Source: Armatimonadota bacterium (GTDB lineage Bacteria > Armatimonadota > Hebobacteria > Hebobacterales > WVXJ01). From it: a stretch of DNA of 17,926 nucleotides. Position 1 is the stretch's first letter. Each line of letters starts with the position of its first letter. The notes under the pieces are model-generated. The model ran no database searches and was not told the origin of the DNA. It saw only the letters and a program-made list of their open reading frames with translations. Below are positions 1 to 7,673 of the stretch, in pieces. The DNA is taken from NCBI GenBank assembly GCA_011773575.1, contig WVXJ01000124.1, positions 2,498 to 20,423 on the forward strand, written 5' to 3'. The position numbers were made by a program, and so were the translations under genes.

Positions 1-19
1 GAGGTTTTTCGAGGCAAGA

Positions 20-1264
20 TTGAAGGATAAGTTGAACGACGCCACAGACCGTAAAGCAACAACAAAAGTCCCGCGAAGTGTATTCGCTTTGGGCCTGGTG
101 AGTTTCTTTTCGGACATCTCCTCAGAGATGGTCTATCCGCTCATACCCTTCTTCTTGAAGAGTGTGCTGGGCGCGGGCAGTATCGCCATCGGGCTCATCG
201 AGGGTGTGGCGGAGAGCACCGCGGCCTTGGCCAATCTCTTTTCCGGCTGGCTGAGCGACCGGCTGGGCAGGAGAAAGGGTCTGGCCATTTTCGGATATGC
301 GCTGGCCGCGCTGATGAGGCCTATAATCGGCATTTCCACGGCGTGGCAGCATGTGCTGGCGGCGAGATTCACGGATAGGGTGGGCAAGGGAATCCGCACC
401 TCCCCGCGGGATGCGCTCATCGCGCAATCCGCCCCGCAGGAGATTCGCGGGCGCGCCTTTGGCATCCAACGCGCCATGGATCACGCGGGGGCCGTCCTGG
501 GGCCGCTGGTGGCGATGGGAGTATTGTCCCTGCTCGGCTCTCCGCTCATCGGAACGAATGCAATCGCGATCCCTGAAATCAACTATCGCCGTCTCTTCAT
601 GTTTGCCTTCATCCCCGGCCTTCTGGGGGTGGTCATCCTGTGGCTGGGAGTGAAGGAGAAGGCTGTTCCGCGCAATCACGACCGCCCGCTCCCTTCTATC
701 AATTTGAAGACTCTGAAGGGGCCTTTCGGGCTCTTCTGTCTGGTGGCAACTCTTTTCGCCATAGGCAATTCCTCCAATATGTTCCTTCTGCTACGGGCGC
801 AGGACCTGGGGCTGAGCGTGGGACTGGTTCCGGCAGGTTATGTCCTCATTTATATAGGCGCGTCAATCTTCTCCGCCCCCGCCGGGGCTCTCTCGGACCG
901 GCTGGGCAGAAGGTGGATGCTGATCATCGGCTATCTGCTGTCCGCCGCGGTCTACGCAGGATTTGCGGTGGCACAAGGCCCTGGCGCGACATGGATACTT
1001 TTTGCCTTTTACGGGCTCTATATTGCCGTGACCGATGGGATGCAGCGGGCTTATGCGGCGGATCTGGCTCCCAAGGGATTGCTGGGAACGGCGCTGGGAA
1101 CATTCAATACCGTCACAGGTGTGGCGCTGCTGCCGGCCAGCATTATCGCGGGGGCCTTGTGGAGCATCTCCCCGGCATGGCCCTTCTGGTTTGGAGGTAT
1201 GTCCGGTTTGCTCGCCGGTGTGCTGCTGCTATGGCTGCCTCTGGGACAGCAAGAGGTTCCCTGA
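20..1264 (+). CDS. MFS transporter, probable drug or small-molecule exporter
   Basis: Inner-membrane major facilitator of 414 residues, the usual length for a 12-helix MFS protein. Both halves carry the family's motif A: GWLSDRLGRRK at about residues 76-86 and GALSDRLGRRW at about 289-299. The loop sequence GIRTSPRD at about 124-131 is typical of a widespread MFS group usually annotated as putative exporters. Hydrophobic segments are spread along the whole length, with a longer central loop at about 211-235. The start is a TTG at 20 with GAGG at 11-14, five bases upstream. The frame stays open to the left edge, so a longer N-terminus cannot be excluded. The substrate cannot be told from sequence. 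The gene is followed after 136 bases by the sigma-factor gene on the same strand. I see no terminator between them, so co-transcription is possible. Confidence 0.88.
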   Translation: MKDKLNDATDRKATTKVPRSVFALGLVSFFSDISSEMVYPLIPFFLKSVLGAGSIAIGLIEGVAESTAALANLFSGWLSDRLGRRKGLAIFGYALAALMRPIIGISTAWQHVLAARFTDRVGKGIRTSPRDALIAQSAPQEIRGRAFGIQRAMDHAGAVLGPLVAMGVLSLLGSPLIGTNAIAIPEINYRRLFMFAFIPGLLGVVILWLGVKEKAVPRNHDRPLPSINLKTLKGPFGLFCLVATLFAIGNSSNMFLLLRAQDLGLSVGLVPAGYVLIYIGASIFSAPAGALSDRLGRRWMLIIGYLLSAAVYAGFAVAQGPGATWILFAFYGLYIAVTDGMQRAYAADLAPKGLLGTALGTFNTVTGVALLPASIIAGALWSISPAWPFWFGGMSGLLAGVLLLWLPLGQQEVP

Positions 1265-1400
1265 TGCCCGCGCTCCATCTCAACCCACCCCGTCTGCGGA
1301 TCCGAGCGGACATCCCGCGAGACCGCGCACTTCGGAGGAAGACCGCGTTATTAATCTAGTGGACGACTTTGCTTCGGTTTGCCCCTCTTCGGAGGTTGGT

Positions 1401-2003
1401 ATGGAGTATGAGATTTTGGCGGCAAATGACCCGGCTGATGAGGACCGTGAGGAAGCCTTGGTTGAAGGCCTGCGCGAGCAATCCTCGGAGGCCTGCACCG
1501 CTTTTTACCGCCGCTTTGCCCCTGCCATCCATCGCTTCGCCATCATTCGCTTGGGGGGAGACGGCGAGTGTGCCGAAGACATAGTCGCCCGGACTTGTGT
1601 TGACGCGGTGCGGAATATCAACAAGTTCCATCGAAAATCCTCCCTGAAGGCGTGGCTCTACGGGATTGCCCGCCGCCATGTAATCGGGGCAATACGCAAG
1701 AAAAAGAGATTGAAGTCCATTCCTCCAGGCGCGGAGACGTCAATGGAGGCGGTGGCTGAAATATCGGATGGTCAGGATTTGGCCTCCCGCGCGTCGGCCA
1801 GGCTCGATGCACAGCGGCAATTCGCGGCCCTGGCCGAGGCGCTCTCGGATTTGGAGATGGAGGCTCTCATTTTGCAGTCTGTTGACGAATTCTCTCTGCG
1901 GGAGATTGGGAATATCTTGGGCAGATCGGAGCGAGCCGTCCATTCACTACTCCGTCGGGCGAAACAGAAAGCCCGAGAAAGGCTGGCTCAAGATGAAAGG
2001 TGA
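1401..2003 (+). CDS. RNA polymerase sigma factor, ECF (sigma-70 group 4) type
   Basis: Directs RNA polymerase to a specific promoter set. The 200-residue product has the two domains of ECF sigma factors. Region 2 (about residues 30-103) includes AEDIVARTCVDAV and the basic stretch AWLYGIARRHVIGAIRKKKR, which corresponds to the -10-recognising and melting helices. Region 4 (about 140-195) is a helix-turn-helix ending LREIGNILGRSERAVHSLLR, which would bind the -35 element. A long linker separates them. The frame is open far upstream into the MFS gene, but ATG 1401 is chosen because GGAGG at 1391-1395 lies five bases before it and the homologous region begins just after. The gene overlaps the next one by 11 bases, which points to translational coupling with a regulator. 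Confidence 0.92.
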   Translation: MEYEILAANDPADEDREEALVEGLREQSSEACTAFYRRFAPAIHRFAIIRLGGDGECAEDIVARTCVDAVRNINKFHRKSSLKAWLYGIARRHVIGAIRKKKRLKSIPPGAETSMEAVAEISDGQDLASRASARLDAQRQFAALAEALSDLEMEALILQSVDEFSLREIGNILGRSERAVHSLLRRAKQKARERLAQDER

Positions 2004-3270
2004 ATCTGTTGAAGAGAGATTGACTCAGGTTTTTAAAAGGCTGCGCGCGCCGCTGGACGCGGGCCTAGAAGAGCGGACGGTGAGCGCGATGGTTGCGTCT
2101 CGGCCGCGGCGTTTATCTCGGAGATTGCGTATTACTGCGATCGCCGCGGGCGCGGTTGCCGTGGTGCTGTTGGTGTTGGGCCTATTCCCCTTTTCCGGCA
2201 AGGATTTGGAGCCGGCGCAGGCCTTTGCCCGCATCTATGAGGCTGCAGGGGAGGCGGACACGCTCCATATCATCGCCCGCTCCTGGGACAGCAAGAACGA
2301 AGAAGCTGAAATTGAAATCTGGGCCTCCTCGGAAGGGATATATCGCAACGAGCGTTATATAGACGGCGTTCTTTCCTATCTGCACTTGCAGACGCCCACC
2401 CGCTACACCACTTACGCTCACCCCTACTTGCATGAATTCGCAAGCCCCGCCTTATCTGGTGAAGAGATAATGGAATTAGCCTTAAGAACCAGCCTTGGCA
2501 CATACGACGCGATTGAGAAATCGCTCTCCTACAGGGAGGGTGCCACTATCAGCGCGCGACGAGAGTGGGGCCTGTCAGGTGAAGAGTATGATGTGGTGGA
2601 AATGGAACACGAGACCTCCTGGGGGCCTCATACAGGTCTGAAGAAGATTATTGCCACCCTGGAGCCTGAAAGCGGCCGGCTGGTTTCACTGGAGAAATAT
2701 TTCCTTCTGGACGGCAGTTGGGAGCTGATCTATGAGACCGAAGTGGTGGAATGGGATGTAGCGCTGCCAACAGGTATAGCGACAGTTGAACCGCCGCCAG
2801 GGACAACCCTCAGACGCGGGACCTGGTGGAGACGCACAGACAATGTCTTGGTGACAGAAGAGACTGAAGACTGGTTTGTTACACTTCACGCCATTGATGT
2901 AAACGTCAACGGAGATGTATACCTCACAATGAGCTGGGTGTCGAAGTCGGGATTTGACCCTGGAACATATAGCGGGTATTTTCCCGTTATTCGGATTGCG
3001 AATGATGCCGGTGTCGCTTACGAGCAGCCCGACTCGGCTTCATGCATCATCCGGCCGCGAGGATCAGCCCAGGAGTGCTTCTGGACGATCAAGATGCTGC
3101 GGCAGGAAAGCAAGGTCGCTCTGGATCTTCCTCGCACGGTTGATATTACCATAGAACCGGCTCCGGATCCGGGACCGACACCAGGACAGAAAGTGACCTT
3201 CCCCGGCATTTCGCTGCCGCCAAGACAGGATGCGGAAGATCTCCAACGGCGAGAGGTGACTGAATACTGA
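1993..3270 (+). CDS. Membrane-anchored putative anti-sigma factor with a LolA/RseB-like outer domain
   Basis: 425 residues. A charged cytoplasmic segment of about 45 residues is followed by one transmembrane helix at about 46-66 and a large extracytoplasmic part. The layout, and the 11-base overlap with the ECF sigma gene, are those of an anti-sigma factor that would hold the sigma factor at the membrane. The usual zinc-binding anti-sigma motif (HxxxCxxC) is absent from the cytoplasmic part, so if it binds sigma it uses another fold. Residues about 75-275 alternate short beta-like stretches and end in a phrase like those closing LolA/RseB-type domains (VEWDVALPTGIATVEPPPG). Residues about 280-425 form a second, beta-rich region with a proline-rich tail and no recognised family. 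The start is ATG 1993, with GAAAGG about 10 bases upstream inside the sigma gene. The role is inferred from position and topology. Confidence 0.75.
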   Translation: MKGESVEERLTQVFKRLRAPLDAGLEERTVSAMVASRPRRLSRRLRITAIAAGAVAVVLLVLGLFPFSGKDLEPAQAFARIYEAAGEADTLHIIARSWDSKNEEAEIEIWASSEGIYRNERYIDGVLSYLHLQTPTRYTTYAHPYLHEFASPALSGEEIMELALRTSLGTYDAIEKSLSYREGATISARREWGLSGEEYDVVEMEHETSWGPHTGLKKIIATLEPESGRLVSLEKYFLLDGSWELIYETEVVEWDVALPTGIATVEPPPGTTLRRGTWWRRTDNVLVTEETEDWFVTLHAIDVNVNGDVYLTMSWVSKSGFDPGTYSGYFPVIRIANDAGVAYEQPDSASCIIRPRGSAQECFWTIKMLRQESKVALDLPRTVDITIEPAPDPGPTPGQKVTFPGISLPPRQDAEDLQRREVTEY

Positions 3271-3297
3271 TCTCTAAACCCGCGAACAGTTGTGAGA

Positions 3298-3322
3298 GGG
3301 GCGGCCCACAATGGGCCGCCCC
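3298..3322 (+). terminator. Intrinsic terminator after the sigma/anti-sigma genes
   Basis: A perfect 11-bp stem (GGGGCGGCCCA and its complement) closes on a 3-base loop 28 bases after the anti-sigma stop codon. It is followed by a T-rich tract (TGTTCTGTTTACTGTTT). hicB converges on it from the right. The stem would also form in that transcript, although the T-tract on that side is poor, so it may act in both directions. Confidence 0.85.
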
Positions 3323-3360
3323 TGTTCTGTTTACTGTTTCGCTCACCGCGCCGGATCAGA

Positions 3361-3393
3361 CTACCGCGCTCTTACGCGGCGGGGAGTTCGGTG
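3361..3393 (+). repeat. Direct repeat, left copy: duplicate of the smc 3' end
   Basis: This segment matches 3934-3967 with four mismatches and one single-base gap. The shared core is ACGCGGCGGGGAG-t/c-TCGGTG. Read on the minus strand it would encode TELPAA followed by a stop, the same last residues as SMC. The two copies flank hicAB. Confidence 0.7.
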
Positions 3394-3458
3394 CGCCTGC
3401 GGTTAGGGGCGTCCATCCGCGAGGGAATCATCCAACGGGACGTTTCTCTTGCACGATT

Positions 3459-3674
3459 CTATTGGATACCTGCACCGACTAGTTCGGCATGGGAGCGGGG
3501 CTTGGGAATGGGCAGGCCCTGTTCTTGCAGGGCTTCCAGGTGAAGTCTGACGGCATCTCGGATGAGATGAATCACCTCTTGCTCTGTTTCACCCACGGCC
3601 ACACAACCGGGAAGGTCCGGCACATACGCGCCGAAGCCGGTCTCACCTTCCTCGACCACAACAAGGTAATTCAT
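3459..3674 (-). CDS. hicB: HicB-family antitoxin
   Basis: A 71-residue protein of the short HicB type. It has the partial-RNase-H-like fold signature: YLVVVEEGETGFGAYVPDLPGC followed by the helix VGETEQEVIHLIRDAVRLHLEAL. HicB neutralises HicA and usually represses the pair's own promoter. There is no obvious C-terminal DNA-binding domain here, so autoregulation would need the complex. The start overlaps the hicA stop in an ATGA junction. A good ribosome site (AGGAAGGG, five bases upstream) lies inside the end of hicA. The toxin-first, antitoxin-second order is standard for hicAB. Confidence 0.9.
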   Translation of the reverse strand: MNYLVVVEEGETGFGAYVPDLPGCVAVGETEQEVIHLIRDAVRLHLEALQEQGLPIPKPRSHAELVGAGIQ

Positions 3675-3868
3675 AAGTGCCCTTCCTCTAAGCCCGTTGC
3701 TTTCAGTATTGCGTGCAATGTGCCAGGCGGTATGTCCCGACCAAGATTGCCGGCCACGGTGACTGCTCCCGGCCGGTCCGGATGAATAAACTGTCGGTGA
3801 CTTCCCCGCGTACGGACAAGCCTCCAGCCATTCTTTTCAAGCAGGCGAACCAGTTCGCGGACTTTCAT
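3671..3868 (-). CDS. hicA: HicA-family mRNA interferase toxin
   Basis: A 65-residue, basic protein with the double-stranded-RNA-binding-like fold of HicA. The family's catalytic histidine is in RGSHRQF (His24), followed by the conserved HP..PGAVTVAGNLGRDIPPGTLHAILKATGL core. HicA cleaves mRNA and halts growth unless bound by HicB. The sequence looks intact, with no truncation or frameshift. No Shine-Dalgarno sequence precedes ATG 3868, and a consensus -10 box lies only four bases upstream (see the promoter entry). The gene lies 77 bases downstream of smc on the same strand. Confidence 0.92.
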   Translation of the reverse strand: MKVRELVRLLEKNGWRLVRTRGSHRQFIHPDRPGAVTVAGNLGRDIPPGTLHAILKATGLEEGHL

Positions 3869-3872
3869 AATA

Positions 3873-3878
3873 ATTATA
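3873..3878 (-). promoter_or_regulatory. Candidate -10 box for hicAB, suggesting a leaderless transcript
   Basis: On the minus strand a perfect TATAAT ends four bases before the hicA ATG. Transcription starting about seven bases downstream would begin at or inside the start codon, which fits the lack of a ribosome site. No good -35 hexamer is seen at 16-18 bases, so the promoter may be weak or rely on other contacts. Confidence 0.5.
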
Positions 3879-3933
3879 ACACAGCACAGAAGAAGTGACT
3901 TATTAGATCCCCGGCGTCTCCCTCAGGCTTCCC

Positions 3934-3967
3934 CTACCCACCTCTTCACGCGGCGGGGAGCTCGGTG
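3934..3967 (+). repeat. Direct repeat, right copy: overlaps the smc 3' end
   Basis: Partner of 3361-3393. It contains the smc stop codon (3946-3948) and the last six codons plus 12 bases beyond. The two copies are 573 bases apart, start to start, and enclose the complete hicAB pair. Confidence 0.7.
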
Positions 3968-6900
3968 AGTTTCATGCTGATGAGGGTGGAGACACCAGCT
4001 TTCGCCATGGTTACTCCATAGAGCGTGTCGGCGGCTTCCATGGTGCCCTTGTTGTGGGTGATGATGATGAACTGAGACTCCCGGGAGAACTCCTTCAGGA
4101 GCGCAGCATATCTGTCCACATTGGAGTCATCCAGCGGAGCATCTATCTCGTCCAGCACTACGAAGGGGGTGGGCTTCACCTTTAGCAGGGAGAAGACGAA
4201 GGCCATGGCGGTCAGCGCCCGCTCTCCGCCGGACAACAGCATCAGGTTCTGGCGGCGCTTGCCGGGCACCACGACTTCGACATCAATACCTGCTTCCAGA
4301 ACCTCTCCTTCTCCGCTCAGGCGCAATTCAGTCTCACCGCCGTTGAACAATCGCTTGAAGAGGGTGTCGAATTCCTTCTGCACCGCGTGGAAACATTCCA
4401 GGAACTTCTCTCTGGCGGTATTGTCAATCTCCGCGATCACTTTCTCCAGGTCTTCCCGCGCCTTTTCCAGATCGGTTCGCTGGGTGGAGAGAAGGTCGAG
4501 CCTCGCTTTCACCCGCTCATACTCCTCCATCGCGCCCAGGTTGACAGTGCCGAGGGCCTCAAGGGCGGATTGAAGAGAGGAGACCTTTCCCTGCGCTTCT
4601 TTGCGGGTCTGCAGCGGTGGGGCGACTTCACGCGCCTTTTCGATGGAGATGCGGTAATCCTCCTCGAGGTTGCGCGAGAGGAAACTCAGTTCTCCTTCGA
4701 GTTGAGTAATGCGCAACTGAAGCCGGTGGAGAGAAGCCTGTACACCCTCTCTGCGGTCACGGCTGCCCTTCGCGTTCTCCATGTGAGAGGCGATTGCCTC
4801 AAGTACTTTCTGACGCTCTGCGGTTGCGGCCTCCAATTCGGCCTGGCTCTTTTGGCAGCTCTCTCTCAGTGACTCCAGGTGCTTGCCCATGGAGACAAGG
4901 CTCTCTTCCAGATTCTTCTTTTCCTTCTCCAGTTGGCGAAGGCTCTCCTGGCGGGAGTGGATCTGTTCTGTCAAAGACTGTTGTGTCTCGCCGAGTCCCT
5001 GTATTCTGGCTTCTTGCGCGCGGCGCTCTCCGGCGAGAGAGGCCTGTGCCACCTTCATCTCCTCTATGCGACGGGCGACTGCTTCTCTTTGGCCTCGGAG
5101 CCGGTTCAATTCCGTCTCCGAGGCGGTTATGCCGGCCTGCATGGCCTGCTGTTTTTCGTCCAGGGAAAGGAGTTCCTGTTCCAGGGCGGCCTGTTCGCGG
5201 CGGCTGCGTTCCATCTCCTCTTTCAGTCCCCGCTGCTCAGCCTCCATCGGTTCCAACCGCTGGCGCTCACGCTGGATCTCCGCCCGCAGCAATGCGAGGG
5301 CCTCTTCCGCGCTCGTCTTCTTGGATTCGGCGGCGGCGAGGTCTTCTCGCGTCCTGGTCGTCTCCTCTTCCACTGCCGTGAAAGACGCGCGCGCTTCTTC
5401 CAGATTTTTTTGGGCGCGCGCGGATTCTTCTTCCAGGGTGGAAAGCCGTCTCTCCAGGTCTTCGATTTCCGCCTGCCGGCTCAAGGGCCCGCCGCTTTCT
5501 CTTTCTTTGCCCAAGTACATCCCCGCGGCGAAAACCATCTCACCTTCGAGAGTTACGATTCGCCAATCTACCGGAGAGACGCGGCGGCGGAGTTTGAAGG
5601 CTGCCTCCAAATCCTCGACCAGCAGGACCTTGCCCAGTAAATGCTCGAAGAGAGGGCGATATTTGTCGGCGAATTCCACCAGGTCAACCGCTCTGCCCAG
5701 AAGGCCCGGCTGTTCTCTCAGTTCAGAAGGCAGCGCTGCAGAACCCGCAGGAAGTCCCTCCAACAGCAAGAAACCGGCTTGGCCGCGGTTGTCACGCAGC
5801 CACTGCCGACCCCGCAGAGCATCTGCTTCCTTTTCACAGACGAGCCCTTCGAGCCAGGGCCCCAGCGCCGCCTCTATGGCAAGGCTGACTTCGGCCGGTG
5901 CCTGGAGAAGGTCGCTCAACAGAGGGAAACCTTCTCCCACCAGTGAGCGGGCGGCCGGAGAAAGGCCCTCCCTGTCCCTCACCAGCTGCTCCAAGGCTTC
6001 CAGACGGGAACGCGCGGTCAGCACCTGTTTTGACAGAGTCTCTTCGGCCTGCTCGCACTCTTCAACCTTCTCGGCGGCCTGCCGTCCCTGAGAGCGGAGT
6101 TCTTCAAGGCGCTCTTGAAGTTGTGTAAGAATAGCGGTTGACTCTTCCACTTCCCGCGCTTTTTCCGCTTCTGTCCGGCAGCGAGATTCAAGTTCTCTCT
6201 GGGCACCGGCAATCTCTTCTTGCAGGCGCCCCATCCTTGCCTCTCCCGTTCTTAAGAGAGACGCACCTTGGGCGTGGAAATTCTTGCGTTCCGAAACATC
6301 CCCCAGCAAGTCCAACTGCTCGCTTCGTGCAGAGGCGACGGCCTTCTCCCGGTTTGCAATCTCTTCCTGTATTTTCGAGAGCGAGGCTTCCTCTTCTTGC
6401 AATGCGGATAGTCTCTCTGCTTCTTTGGAGGCAATCTCCTCTTTCTGGGTCAGGGCGCGCTGCTGTTGTGTCTTTGCCTCCCGGAGATTGTCCTCGAAAA
6501 GGCCGAGGTCGGCCTCCAGGCCCTGGCGTTGGCGTTCGCTCGCGCTGATCTTCTCTCTGGTAAGGGCTTCCTGTCCTTCCTGTCGATCTGTCTCTTGAGT
6601 GAGCCGGCCTACCAGCGCCCGCAGTTCATCCTGTTTACCCTCCGCCTGGGTGAGTTGCGCGCGAAGGGCTGCTTCGTCTGCGGCGAAGCGGGTTTCATGT
6701 GTGCGTGAGGATTCGATCTCGGCCTCGAGTTCCGCTTCCTTCTCTTTGGCGCGCTGCAGACTGGCGGAATTGGAATCATAATCCGATACTAGCAAGGAGA
6801 GTTTGAGCGAAGAGAGTTCTTTGGAGATTTGGGAATACTCCCGCGCTTGTTCCGACTGACGGGAAAGAGGCTCCAGTTGGCTCTCCAGTTCTCCGATGAT

Positions 6901-7479
6901 GTCATTTACCCGCAGCAGGTTGGCACAGGTGGCATCCAGTTTGCGAAGGGTCTCTTTCTTGCGGTAGCGATATCTACTGACTCCCGCCGCCTCCTCCACG
7001 AGTTCCCTTCGATCCTCCGGGCGCACGGAAAGGACAGCATCGATCTGCGTCTGGTTGATTATGGAATAGGCTTGCCGGCCTATGCCCGTGTCTCGAAAGA
7101 GGTCGTGGATATCCCTCAAGCGGCAGGGGACACGATTGAGGAGGTATTCGCCCTCACCGGAGCGATACACCCGCCTGGTGACTGTGACTTCAGGGAAGTC
7201 AAGGTCCAGCCGGCCGTTGGAGTTGTCCAGGGTGAGGGATACCTCGGCGAGACCAACAGGCTTCTTCTCACGAGAGCCGGAGAAGATCACATCCTGGGAG
7301 CGACTGGAGCGCAGTGCCTTCAGGGACTGTTCGCCGAATACCCAGAGGACGGCATCGGCGAGATTGGATTTGCCTGCTCCATTGGGTCCAACGATGGCGG
7401 TGATACCGGGGGCAAACTCCAGTTCTACACGTTGGGCAAAAGTCTTGAATCCGAAAACTTCCAACCTTTTAAGATACAT
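3946..7479 (-). CDS. smc: Chromosome segregation ATPase SMC
   Basis: Forms the long-armed dimer of the bacterial condensin complex (with ScpA and ScpB), which loops and compacts DNA. The 1177-residue length is typical. The N-terminal head has Walker A GPNGAGKSN at 31-39 and the SIINQTQID Q-loop region. Two heptad-rich coiled-coil arms flank a hinge at roughly 505-660, which ends with VTLEGEMVFAAGMYLG. The C-terminal head has the ABC signature LSGGERALTA from about 1082 and Walker B VVLDEIDAPLDD at 1107-1118, then the ITHN switch. The start is placed at ATG 7479 (MYLKRLEVFGFKTFA, the usual SMC N-terminus) because GGAGG lies five bases upstream. A TTG four codons earlier overlaps that ribosome site. 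scpA and scpB are not nearby. Confidence 0.97.
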   Translation of the reverse strand: MYLKRLEVFGFKTFAQRVELEFAPGITAIVGPNGAGKSNLADAVLWVFGEQSLKALRSSRSQDVIFSGSREKKPVGLAEVSLTLDNSNGRLDLDFPEVTVTRRVYRSGEGEYLLNRVPCRLRDIHDLFRDTGIGRQAYSIINQTQIDAVLSVRPEDRRELVEEAAGVSRYRYRKKETLRKLDATCANLLRVNDIIGELESQLEPLSRQSEQAREYSQISKELSSLKLSLLVSDYDSNSASLQRAKEKEAELEAEIESSRTHETRFAADEAALRAQLTQAEGKQDELRALVGRLTQETDRQEGQEALTREKISASERQRQGLEADLGLFEDNLREAKTQQQRALTQKEEIASKEAERLSALQEEEASLSKIQEEIANREKAVASARSEQLDLLGDVSERKNFHAQGASLLRTGEARMGRLQEEIAGAQRELESRCRTEAEKAREVEESTAILTQLQERLEELRSQGRQAAEKVEECEQAEETLSKQVLTARSRLEALEQLVRDREGLSPAARSLVGEGFPLLSDLLQAPAEVSLAIEAALGPWLEGLVCEKEADALRGRQWLRDNRGQAGFLLLEGLPAGSAALPSELREQPGLLGRAVDLVEFADKYRPLFEHLLGKVLLVEDLEAAFKLRRRVSPVDWRIVTLEGEMVFAAGMYLGKERESGGPLSRQAEIEDLERRLSTLEEESARAQKNLEEARASFTAVEEETTRTREDLAAAESKKTSAEEALALLRAEIQRERQRLEPMEAEQRGLKEEMERSRREQAALEQELLSLDEKQQAMQAGITASETELNRLRGQREAVARRIEEMKVAQASLAGERRAQEARIQGLGETQQSLTEQIHSRQESLRQLEKEKKNLEESLVSMGKHLESLRESCQKSQAELEAATAERQKVLEAIASHMENAKGSRDRREGVQASLHRLQLRITQLEGELSFLSRNLEEDYRISIEKAREVAPPLQTRKEAQGKVSSLQSALEALGTVNLGAMEEYERVKARLDLLSTQRTDLEKAREDLEKVIAEIDNTAREKFLECFHAVQKEFDTLFKRLFNGGETELRLSGEGEVLEAGIDVEVVVPGKRRQNLMLLSGGERALTAMAFVFSLLKVKPTPFVVLDEIDAPLDDSNVDRYAALLKEFSRESQFIIITHNKGTMEAADTLYGVTMAKAGVSTLISMKLTELPAA

Positions 7480-7583
7480 CCGGGCCTCCAAGCTAAGATG
7501 CTGCTGCTTGCCAGATGAACATTCTGCTGAGATTCTGCATCAAGTGCTGCTTCTATAAGAGGCCGAATCCTACCAGCAACAAG

Positions 7584-7612
7584 AATATAGCAAGAAAATG
7601 CCTCAAAGTGAA
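7584..7612 (-). promoter_or_regulatory. Candidate sigma-70 promoter for smc
   Basis: On the minus strand TTCACT (7612-7607) and TATATT (7589-7584) are separated by exactly 17 bases. The predicted start near 7577 would give a leader of about 100 bases before ATG 7479. The surrounding DNA is AT-rich compared with the genes. Confidence 0.5.
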
Positions 7613-7643
7613 TAAATTTTTCTCAAATTAGTGAAAAAAAGCC

Positions 7644-7673
7644 TTGCTCACCTGCAACTACAGGCCTTATAAT
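7644..7673 (+). promoter_or_regulatory. Candidate sigma-70 promoter for the SLH porin gene
   Basis: TTGCTC at 7644-7649 and a perfect TATAAT at 7668-7673 are 18 bases apart. It faces right, towards the SLH porin gene, and would give a leader of about 370 bases. An A/T-rich stretch just upstream (7611-7640) could act as an UP element. It is divergent from the smc promoter. Confidence 0.55.

Noticed and set aside
1264..1359. A 31-codon frame whose ATG overlaps the MFS stop codon (TGATG).
   Set aside because: It is very short, arginine- and proline-rich, and shows no family likeness; it ends before the sigma ribosome site and is probably chance.
4879..6091. Long plus-strand open frames opposite smc.
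   Set aside because: They are shadows of the biased codon use of the SMC coiled-coil; composition is dominated by Ser and Arg with no domain signature.
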